DNA of 64,000 nt from JAJXWB01 sp964634325. Its GTDB lineage: Bacteria > Pseudomonadota > Alphaproteobacteria > Rhizobiales > Beijerinckiaceae. The notes under the pieces were generated by a model, which was given only the letters and a program-made list of their open reading frames with translations, had not been told where the DNA came from and made no database searches. The position numbers and the translations under genes are program-made. Numbering within the stretch: position 1 is the stretch's first letter; each line of letters starts with the position of its first letter. Positions 18,231 to 25,586 of this stretch are shown here, one piece after another. The stretch lies in NCBI GenBank assembly GCA_964634325.1, contig CAZWJF010000006.1, positions 62,001 through 126,000 of the forward strand, given 5' to 3'.

Positions 18231-18256
18231 AAGAAAGGCGTGCGAACGCCTCTCTT
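18231..18256 (+). promoter_or_regulatory. Stem-loop immediately before the bcsS ribosome site
   Basis: AAGAAAGGCGT, loop GCGA, then ACGCCTCTCTT: eleven-base arms with one A/C mismatch. The AGGAG ribosome site of bcsS follows two bases later. The hairpin could be a leader structure affecting bcsS translation or the remnant of a terminator for the preceding ligase gene. It is followed by no T-run. An AT-rich patch at about 18150-18200 upstream probably holds the promoter, but no clear hexamer pair was found. Confidence 0.45.
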
Positions 18257-18271
18257 CAGGAGCGTCGCGTC

Positions 18272-19120
18272 ATGCGTTCGGGTGCGGTCATTCTTTCGGT
18301 TTTGTCGGTCGTCGCGCCCTGCGCGGCGGAGGCGGCCGAGTGGTATACGGGCGCGCCCGATTCCCAGTCGCCGGCTCCGACGGCCTACATCGCGGCTTTC
18401 CCGCCGCAGACCGATCCGGTCTACACCTCCTACGGCCCCTCGAAATCCGCCGATTACGCGCCGACCCGTGCGCCAACCCGGGAAAAGTTCGGCGCGGCGG
18501 TCGATCTGGCGGTTACGGCGGACACCAAGGGATCGAAATTCGCCACGTTGATCGGCACGATCGCGCCGTTCAGCGGCCTGGATGAATCGGGCATTCGCCT
18601 GCGTCTCGGCGGCGTCGTCGGACAGTACTCGTACACCAACACGAACCTCGGCAAGGTGACGGGCACGCAGACCGACGGATCCTTCATGATCGGTTACGAA
18701 TGGGTAACCAAACGCGCATCTTTCGGCGTCTACGGCGGCGCCAATTACGACGACAACAAGATCGACAAGAACGACACGGCCAACACGTCGGTCGGCAAAG
18801 GCACCGGGCTGAAGATCGCGGTCGACTTCAACTATCGCCCGACGGACTACACGATGTTCGCCGGCGTCGCGTCCTTCTCAAGCATGCATAGCTCCTACTA
18901 TGCGCGTCTGAAGGCCGGTTATGCGCTGGCGCCCGACGTCTACGTCGGCCCCGAGGCGATCTTCATGGGCGACGAGTTCTTCCGGCAGTGGCGCATCGGC
19001 CTGCATCTGACGGGCGCGAAGTTCAGCATGCTCCAGCTCGGCGCATCGGCGGGCGTTTTGGTCGACAAGGTCCGCGGCAGCGGCCTCTATGGCATTCTCG
19101 ACGCGCGCATCGGCTTCTGA
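18272..19120 (+). CDS. bcsS: Cellulose biosynthesis outer-membrane protein BcsS
   Basis: A 282-residue secreted protein. It starts with a signal peptide (to about residue 21, cleavage near AEA-AEWYTG) and the rest is alternating polar/hydrophobic strands, such as IRLRLGGVVGQYSY and SFMIGYEWVTKRASFGVYGG, ending in phenylalanine, as in outer-membrane beta-barrels. The AEWYTGAP beginning and its location directly before bcsA fit BcsS, an accessory protein seen in alphaproteobacterial cellulose operons. Its function is unknown; a role as an outer-membrane channel or anchor is inference. The ATG is placed by AGGAG at 18258-18262. Confidence 0.82.
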   Translation: MRSGAVILSVLSVVAPCAAEAAEWYTGAPDSQSPAPTAYIAAFPPQTDPVYTSYGPSKSADYAPTRAPTREKFGAAVDLAVTADTKGSKFATLIGTIAPFSGLDESGIRLRLGGVVGQYSYTNTNLGKVTGTQTDGSFMIGYEWVTKRASFGVYGGANYDDNKIDKNDTANTSVGKGTGLKIAVDFNYRPTDYTMFAGVASFSSMHSSYYARLKAGYALAPDVYVGPEAIFMGDEFFRQWRIGLHLTGAKFSMLQLGASAGVLVDKVRGSGLYGILDARIGF

Positions 19121-19150
19121 GCTGCAAGTCTTAATGAATTCTTCACAGCT

Positions 19151-19180
19151 CGCCTGTAGGCGAGGCGCTGCTGCGCCTCG
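19151..19180 (+). other. Two mutually exclusive hairpins downstream of bcsS
   Basis: CGCCT-GT-AGGCG (19151-19162) overlaps CGAGGCGC-TGCT-GCGCCTCG (19161-19180), the latter a perfect eight-base stem with a four-base loop. They share bases, so only one can form at a time. They may act as terminator or attenuator between bcsS and bcsA; no T-run follows. Confidence 0.4.
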
Positions 19181-19241
19181 CATCGCCTGCGAACCAATCC
19201 TTAACGCGCAGATCCCATCTCGCCCCGAGACGTTCAGCCTC

Positions 19242-19256
19242 CGGTTACGTTAACCG
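19242..19256. promoter_or_regulatory. Palindrome CGGTTA-CGT-TAACCG upstream of bcsA
   Basis: A perfect six-base dyad with a three-base centre lies 54 bases before the bcsA start, in the only sizeable gap inside the cellulose cluster. It could be an operator or a small leader hairpin; the sequence does not decide. Confidence 0.35.
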
Positions 19257-19309
19257 AAGCGTAAATCGTCGCCTTTAGATTCGTCCCCAGCGTCAGGGAG
19301 TAGCGTTTG

Positions 19310-21601
19310 ATGTCGGCGACGGTGCGCGCCATAGCGTGGGGGATATCGGGCCTTCTGGCCCTTGTTCTGCTCACGCAGCCCGTGAGCGTGCACAGCCAAT
19401 TGGCGCTCAGCGGCACGGTGATCGTCGGGTTGATCGCGGTCTGGACGTTCGGCCGCGGCATTGTCGCGCGCCAGCTTTTCCTTGCCATGGCGAGCTTCGT
19501 GGTCATTCGCTACCAGTACTGGCGGTGGACGAGCACCTTGCCGCCGGCGAGCGATCCCCTGGCCTTCGCCATCGGCCTCATCCTGATTATTGCAGAAACG
19601 TATTGCGTGGTGATCCTGACGATCAGCCTCGTCATCAACGCCGATCCGCTGGTCCGTCCGCGTCTCGAACGCGACGACGATGAAAATCTGCCCGTCGTCG
19701 ATGTCTTCATTCCGACCTACAATGAGGACGAATACATCCTCGCTACGACGGTGGCCGCCGCCAAGTCGATGGATTATCCCGCCGACAAGCTGAACGTGTG
19801 GCTGCTGGACGACGGCGGCACCGATCAGAAGTGCAACGACAAGGACCCGGTCAAGGCGGAGGCCGCGAGGCAGCGGCGCATCTCGCTCCAGGCTCTCTGC
19901 GCGCGTCTCGGCGCGATTTACCTTACGCGCAAGCGCAACGAACACGCCAAGGCCGGCAATATGAACAACGCGCTGTCGCACGTTAAGGGCGACATCATCG
20001 TCGTGTTCGACGCCGACCATGCGCCATTCCGCGCGTTCCTGCGGGAAACCGTCGGCTATTTCGCGAAGGACCCGAAGACGTTCCTCGTCCAGACGCCGCA
20101 CGTCTTCCTGAACCCGGACCCGATCGAAAAGAACCTGCGCACCTTCCACGAGATGCCGTCGGAGAACGAAATGTTCTACGGCGTCACCCAGCGCGGTCTC
20201 GACAAGTGGGACGGCTCGTTTTTCTGCGGCTCGGCGGCGTTGCTGCGCCGCACCGCGCTCGAGACGACAGGCGGCTTCTCCGGCATCACCATCACCGAAG
20301 ATTGCGAGACGGCGTTCGAACTGCATTCCAAGGGCTGGAACAGCGTCTATGTCGACAAGCCGCTGATCGCCGGCCTCCAGCCCGAGACGTTCGCGTCCTT
20401 CATCGGCCAGAGATCGCGCTGGTGCCAGGGCATGTTCCAGATCCTCATGCTGAAGAACCCGGCCCTGAAGAAGGGCCTGAAGTTCATTCAGCGCGTGGCT
20501 TATCTGTCGAGCATGACCTTCTGGTTCTTCCCGGTGCCGCGCATGATCTTCATGTTCGCGCCGCTGACGCACATCTTCTTCGACATCAAGATCTTTGTGT
20601 CGAACCTCGACGAGGCGATCGCCTATACCGCGACGTATATGATCGTGAACATCATGCTCCAGAACTACCTGTTCGGCCGCGTCCGCTGGCCATGGGTGTC
20701 GGAGCTGTACGAATATGTGCAGGGCGTGTTCCTGGCCAAGGCGATCGTGTCGGTCGTCATGAGCCCGCGCAAACCGACGTTCAACGTGACGGCGAAGGGG
20801 TTGACGCTCGACCAGGACCATCTGTCCGAACTCGCCTGGCCCTTCTTCGCCATCTATGGGCTTCTGTTCAGCGCAGGCCTCGTCGCGGCCTACCGCTACA
20901 TGTTCGAGCCCGGCGTCGACAATCTGATGCTCGTCGTCGGCTTGTGGAACCTGTTCAACATGATGATCGCGGGCGCTGCGCTCGGCGCCGTCGCCGAACG
21001 GCGGCAGCCCGACCGTCATCCTCGTCTCCACATCACGCGCGAAGGCACGCTGACGATCGGCGAACAGAACATTCGGGTGAAGATCAAGGACGTGTCGGCT
21101 GGCGGCGTTTCCTTCCGTCATTCCGCAGAACTGGCGGCCCTCAATCTCGAGGTCGGCGCGACGGCCGGCCGTCTCGCGATCGATCCGATGGGCGAGATCA
21201 TCAAGAACGAAACGCTGCCCATTACCTTCGTTCACGTCAGCGGGTCTGGCGACAACGCTGTGTACGGGTTCGAGTTCGGCGCGATGGAGCCCGACGAATA
21301 TTACGTTCTCGCCGACCTCATGTACGCCGATTCGGATGCGCTTCCGCGCTTCCTGCAAACCCGTCGCAAGCACAAGAACGTGTTCGCGGGGTCCGGCCGC
21401 TTCATCTGGTGGGGACTCACGGAGCCGATCCGCGCTGTCTCTTATCTGCTCAAGCGCGAAAAGGAGAAGAAGGGAACTCCAGCAGCCGAAAGTCCGCCGA
21501 AAACATCTTTGTCCTGGCTGCGACGCTTCGCAGCCATGGGCAAGCAGCCCTCGCCTCAGCCCGCTTCGGCGGGCGGCGCGATTCAAAAGCAGTCCGCCTG
21601 A
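19310..21601 (+). CDS. bcsA: Cellulose synthase catalytic subunit BcsA (UDP-forming)
   Basis: A 763-residue inner-membrane GT2 enzyme polymerising glucose from UDP-glucose into beta-1,4-glucan. Order of features: N-terminal membrane helices, DDG near residue 165, DAD near 233, TED near 332 (catalytic base), and QRSRW near 367, which binds the acceptor chain. Further membrane helices follow, then a PilZ domain at roughly residues 565-660 with an arginine-containing linker and DVSAGGVSF (the D/NxSxxG motif), so the enzyme should be switched on by cyclic di-GMP. ATG 19310 is nine bases after AGGGAG; a TTG one codon upstream is less likely. Confidence 0.97.
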   Translation: MSATVRAIAWGISGLLALVLLTQPVSVHSQLALSGTVIVGLIAVWTFGRGIVARQLFLAMASFVVIRYQYWRWTSTLPPASDPLAFAIGLILIIAETYCVVILTISLVINADPLVRPRLERDDDENLPVVDVFIPTYNEDEYILATTVAAAKSMDYPADKLNVWLLDDGGTDQKCNDKDPVKAEAARQRRISLQALCARLGAIYLTRKRNEHAKAGNMNNALSHVKGDIIVVFDADHAPFRAFLRETVGYFAKDPKTFLVQTPHVFLNPDPIEKNLRTFHEMPSENEMFYGVTQRGLDKWDGSFFCGSAALLRRTALETTGGFSGITITEDCETAFELHSKGWNSVYVDKPLIAGLQPETFASFIGQRSRWCQGMFQILMLKNPALKKGLKFIQRVAYLSSMTFWFFPVPRMIFMFAPLTHIFFDIKIFVSNLDEAIAYTATYMIVNIMLQNYLFGRVRWPWVSELYEYVQGVFLAKAIVSVVMSPRKPTFNVTAKGLTLDQDHLSELAWPFFAIYGLLFSAGLVAAYRYMFEPGVDNLMLVVGLWNLFNMMIAGAALGAVAERRQPDRHPRLHITREGTLTIGEQNIRVKIKDVSAGGVSFRHSAELAALNLEVGATAGRLAIDPMGEIIKNETLPITFVHVSGSGDNAVYGFEFGAMEPDEYYVLADLMYADSDALPRFLQTRRKHKNVFAGSGRFIWWGLTEPIRAVSYLLKREKEKKGTPAAESPPKTSLSWLRRFAAMGKQPSPQPASAGGAIQKQSA

Positions 21602-21624
21602 ACCGGGACAGTCGAAGAGTACGC

Positions 21625-24426
21625 ATGCGTAAGAGCGTCCAATTCCTGCTGATGACCGTCGCCTTCGTGGCGGCGCAGGCGGACGCTTGCCTTGCGCAGG
21701 CGATCTTCACTACCGCGCCGTCCAGCCTGACGCGCGTCGTCCCGTACGGTTCGCGCCCGTCGCCGGCTCCTTCCGCACCCGCCGATGCGCCGCAAGCGCC
21801 GCCAGCGCCCGTCTATTCGCGGCCGGCTCCTGTCTCCTCCGCGCCCGTCGCACCGCAGCCGCCTGCGCCTGTCATGGTTCAGTCGCCGCCGCCGACGGCG
21901 CCGCAATCCGTCCTGACGGCGCCGCCTCAGCCCGCCCAATTCGCGCCGCGCGCGCCGGTTGCAATCAGCCCGGCGCCGACATTCGCGCCCGCCGTCGCCG
22001 CCGCGCCCATCGAAGCTGCGACGGGTTCGACGCTGCGTCATCTCACCAACAACATTCAGGGCTTCCGCCTGTCGGGCGAGATCGCCTCGTCCGAATGGCC
22101 AGTGTATGTGACGGCCGAACAGGCGCGTCTGCCGATCAAGTTCCAGGTCGGCTACCTCTCGGCCATCTCGGTGATGCCGGAAGCGTCCTATCTGACCCTG
22201 ACGATCAACGACGTCATGGTCGGACGCGCGAACATCCGCGCGACGCATTCCGTGCGCACCTTCGAATTCGACATTCCGCCGAACGTGCTCCAGGCGGGCT
22301 TCAATTCCATTCGTCTGACCGCCGAGCAACGCCATCGCGTGGACTGCTCGCTGCAGGCGACCTACGAACTGTGGACGCAGATCGACCCGTCGCAGACCGG
22401 GCTGCTGCTGCCGCGCAGTTCCGGCGTAACGCGGCTCGCCGACCTGCCGGCCCTGTCGCCGGACGCGCAGGGCGCTTTGCCCATTCGCGCCGTCGTTCCG
22501 GGTCGGACGAATCTCGCCAATGTCGAGCGCATCATGCGCGCAACGCAGATGATTTCGCTGTTGGGCCGTTTCGAGCAGCCGGTCGTCGATATCGGCGCGC
22601 TCGCCGACGGCGAATACGGGGTCAATCTGGTGGTCGGCGCGGCCGCCGATCTGTCGAGCCTCATCGATCTGCGCGCCTTCGGCCCCATTTCCGGGCCGCG
22701 GGTCATCGTCATTCCCGCCAGCTCGCGCCTGCGTACGACCATCGTCGTCACAGGCCCGACCGATGCGCAGGTCAACGAAGCTCTGGCCGAGTTCGATCTG
22801 AGCAAGCACGCGCTCGGCGCGACTGCAGGCCTGCGCGCCGCGGCCGCGTTTCCCGGATTGCGCATGGAAGGCGGCCAGCGCGTCAAGCTGCGCGATCTCG
22901 GCGTCGCCAGCGAAGAGTTCAGCGGCCGCCTGTTCCGCGCCGCCTTCAACGTCATCATGCCGCCGGACTTCTACCCGGCCGATTACGGCAAGGCCGTCGT
23001 CGATCTCGCGGGCGGTTATGCGCCCGGTCTGACGACCGCCGCGCAGATCGTCGTCAGCGTCAACGGACGCAACGCCGTCAGTATGAAGCTGCCGAAGTCG
23101 GCGGGCGACGTCTTCACGAAAAATCCGATTCCGTTGCCGCTCGGCGCAATGCGGCCGGGGCTCAATCGCGTCGAGATCGAGGCGCAGGTGCCGATCGCCG
23201 GCGACGCCGCCTGCGATCCGCTTGCGGCGATTTCGGGCGCCAAGCGCTTCCTGCTTCTCGATTCGACCGAAATCGAACTTCCGCGCATCGCGCGCATTGC
23301 GCGCATGCCCGACCTTTCGGTCACCACGACCGGCGCCTTCCCCTTTGCTGTCGAAGGCGCGCGGCCGAAGATCGTCGCGCCGGCGCCAGACCGCGAGACG
23401 ATCGGCGCGGCGGCGACCATCGCGGCCCGCATGGCGATCATGGCCGGTCGGCCGATCGATTTCGAATTGACCGGCGCTATACCGCAGAAGGGCTCCGGCT
23501 CGGTCCTTGTCGTGGGCGCCGCGAACGTCCTCGACCCTTCATTGCTGCGCGCCGCCGGGCTCGATCCGCAAGCCGTGCAGAAGGCCTGGGTCGGCCGGTT
23601 CGACGCGACGCGTCCGCCCAAGGACGAGGCTCTGTCGCGCTACGAAGCGATCGCCCGCAATCGTCTGGTGCTGGAACGCAACTTCCCGGCCGCCTGCCGC
23701 ATGCCCAAGCCGCCGGGCGGTTTCGAGCATGCGATCAATTCCGCATGGCGGCGTGTCGACGACGTTTCGACCGCGAGCATCGTGCAGTCACAGTCGCGCG
23801 GGATATTCGTCGGGCCCAATCGCAAGTCGGGCTACGATTACGCGCCCGTCGGATCGCTGCAGGTCACCGGTCAGGCCTCCGGCGCGCTGTTCGACGAATG
23901 GAACGCCAAGGTCCGCAACAAAAACGTCGTGTCCGGCTATGTGCAGCGCGTCTACGACGGCGTCAAAGACTGGACGTCCTCGCGACTCGACGGCCTGGTG
24001 TCGTGGTTCGGCGCCAAACTGACCTCCGGCCCGGGCGAACCCGAGTTGACGGCGCGCGCTTCGCTGGTCGTTTCGCAGAACATGCTCGGCGATACGATCG
24101 ACGACGTGTGGACGCTGGTGACCGCGCCGACCTCGACCGATCTCGCCGAATCCGTTCCGTGCCTCGTCGACCCGCGCGTGTGGAACCAGATTTCCGGCCG
24201 CATGTCGATCCTCGACGCCAGCGAAGGCTCGGTCCAGACCGCGCCGGCGCGCGCGCAGCGTCTGATCGTCACGCAGCCGCTGACCATCGAGAACTCGCGC
24301 CTGATCGCGGCAGGCTGGCTCTCGATCAATAGCCAGATATACGTCGCCATCGCCCTGGCGATCGCGCTCATGCTTGCGGTCACCACGAGCCTGTTCGTGC
24401 GCAACGTCGGACGGAGGCAGCCATGA
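21625..24426 (+). CDS. bcsB: Cellulose synthase periplasmic subunit BcsB
   Basis: A 933-residue periplasmic subunit held by one C-terminal membrane helix (IYVAIALAIALMLAVTTSLF). The N-terminus has a signal peptide to about residue 26. A proline/alanine-rich linker of roughly 90 residues (SPAPSAPADAPQAPPAP type) follows, and then the repeated carbohydrate-binding and flavodoxin-like modules of BcsB. It guides the emerging glucan and is needed for BcsA activity. It is longer than typical family members, largely because of the linker. The gene overlaps bcsZ by four bases (ATGA). Ribosome site before ATG 21625 is weak. Confidence 0.93.
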   Translation: MRKSVQFLLMTVAFVAAQADACLAQAIFTTAPSSLTRVVPYGSRPSPAPSAPADAPQAPPAPVYSRPAPVSSAPVAPQPPAPVMVQSPPPTAPQSVLTAPPQPAQFAPRAPVAISPAPTFAPAVAAAPIEAATGSTLRHLTNNIQGFRLSGEIASSEWPVYVTAEQARLPIKFQVGYLSAISVMPEASYLTLTINDVMVGRANIRATHSVRTFEFDIPPNVLQAGFNSIRLTAEQRHRVDCSLQATYELWTQIDPSQTGLLLPRSSGVTRLADLPALSPDAQGALPIRAVVPGRTNLANVERIMRATQMISLLGRFEQPVVDIGALADGEYGVNLVVGAAADLSSLIDLRAFGPISGPRVIVIPASSRLRTTIVVTGPTDAQVNEALAEFDLSKHALGATAGLRAAAAFPGLRMEGGQRVKLRDLGVASEEFSGRLFRAAFNVIMPPDFYPADYGKAVVDLAGGYAPGLTTAAQIVVSVNGRNAVSMKLPKSAGDVFTKNPIPLPLGAMRPGLNRVEIEAQVPIAGDAACDPLAAISGAKRFLLLDSTEIELPRIARIARMPDLSVTTTGAFPFAVEGARPKIVAPAPDRETIGAAATIAARMAIMAGRPIDFELTGAIPQKGSGSVLVVGAANVLDPSLLRAAGLDPQAVQKAWVGRFDATRPPKDEALSRYEAIARNRLVLERNFPAACRMPKPPGGFEHAINSAWRRVDDVSTASIVQSQSRGIFVGPNRKSGYDYAPVGSLQVTGQASGALFDEWNAKVRNKNVVSGYVQRVYDGVKDWTSSRLDGLVSWFGAKLTSGPGEPELTARASLVVSQNMLGDTIDDVWTLVTAPTSTDLAESVPCLVDPRVWNQISGRMSILDASEGSVQTAPARAQRLIVTQPLTIENSRLIAAGWLSINSQIYVAIALAIALMLAVTTSLFVRNVGRRQP

Positions 24427-25586
24427 GCCGCATCCGTTTCGCACTGGCCCTGATTGTCGCCACGGCCTCGCCGGCCGTCGCGCAGACGTTCGCGCCGGTC
24501 ATTCCGCTCGGCGCCGGCGTGCAGGCGCAGATGGCGGCCCAAGAGGCCAAGCCGATCGAAAAGCCGCCGCTGGCGCTCGACGCGCGGCCGCTGTCGCTCG
24601 GCGGCGCGCTGAAGACGCCCGAGATGTGGCAGTCATACAAGGCGAGCTACATCACGCAGAACGGCCGCGTCGTCGACACCGGCAACAATCGCATCAGCCA
24701 TAGCGAAGGGCAGGGCTACGCCATGCTGTTGGCGGTCGCCGCCAACGATCGTCCCACTTTCGATCTTCTGTGGGGCTGGACGCGCGCGAACCTGATGGTG
24801 CGCGACGATCAACTGCTCGCGTGGCGCTGGGATCCCGCGCATCGGCCGGCGGTCGCCGATATCAACGACGCCTCGGACGGCGATATTCTCGTGGCCTGGG
24901 CGTTGACCGAGGCGGCGGAATTCTGGGGCGACGTCGCGCTGAAGGTGACGGCGCGCCGTATCGCGGTCGAGATCGGCCGCAAGCTTGTCGTCTACAAGAC
25001 CAAGAACGGCGCGCTGCTGCTGCCGGCGGTCGCCGGGTTCGCCGCGGAGGATCGCGCCGACGGCCCGGTCGTCAATCTCTCCTATTGGGTGTTCCCGGCC
25101 TTTGCGCGTCTGCCGCTGGTCGCGCCGGAGATCGACTGGCGCGGCATCGTGCAGAGCGGTCTCGACGCGCTCAAGCTCGCGCGTTTCGGCGCCGACGGCC
25201 TGCCGACCGAATGGGTGTCGCTGCGCGACGGCAAGGCCAAGGCCGCGGACGGCTTCCCTGTCCAGTTCGGTTACAACGCGATCCGCATTCCGCTCTATCT
25301 CGCGTGGGCCGGCATCGGCGAGCGCGAGCATTACGAACCCTTCCTGAACTGGGCGACGCGCTATCGCGGCACGGCGATCGTCGATCTCTCGGCGGGGCGC
25401 GAAAGCGGCGCCTTCCGCGAAGGCGGTTACGCGGCGATCGGCGCGCTGACGCAGTGCGTCGTGGAAGGCCGGCAGCTGGGACACGATCTGGTCGCGTCGC
25501 GCACGCCGGAAAACTACTACCCTGCGACTCTGCGGATCATGACCGTGCTCGCGGCGCAAATGAGGTTCCCCTCATGCCTGCGCTGA
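24423..25586 (+). CDS. bcsZ: Periplasmic endo-beta-1,4-glucanase BcsZ (GH8)
   Basis: A 387-residue glycoside hydrolase family 8 cellulase of cellulose operons. It begins with a signal peptide (MSRIRFALALIVATASPAVA). The general-acid Glu lies in SEGQGYAM near residue 95 and a catalytic-site Asp in NDASDGDI near residue 150; later YNAIRIPLYLAWAG fits the (alpha/alpha)6 barrel. It trims glucan chains in the periplasm and is required for proper cellulose export in several bacteria. Its start overlaps bcsB (ATGA) and its end overlaps the next gene by 13 bases, so the genes are tightly coupled. Confidence 0.95.
   Translation: MSRIRFALALIVATASPAVAQTFAPVIPLGAGVQAQMAAQEAKPIEKPPLALDARPLSLGGALKTPEMWQSYKASYITQNGRVVDTGNNRISHSEGQGYAMLLAVAANDRPTFDLLWGWTRANLMVRDDQLLAWRWDPAHRPAVADINDASDGDILVAWALTEAAEFWGDVALKVTARRIAVEIGRKLVVYKTKNGALLLPAVAGFAAEDRADGPVVNLSYWVFPAFARLPLVAPEIDWRGIVQSGLDALKLARFGADGLPTEWVSLRDGKAKAADGFPVQFGYNAIRIPLYLAWAGIGEREHYEPFLNWATRYRGTAIVDLSAGRESGAFREGGYAAIGALTQCVVEGRQLGHDLVASRTPENYYPATLRIMTVLAAQMRFPSCLR

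Noticed and set aside
19250..21586. Minus-strand frame of about 778 codons opposite bcsA
   Set aside because: It is the antisense shadow of bcsA, which has all the catalytic motifs of cellulose synthase.
24770..25573. N-terminal extension of the TPR protein into bcsZ
   Set aside because: The extension is read in a different frame inside a strong GH8 gene; the signal peptide at 25574 marks the true start.
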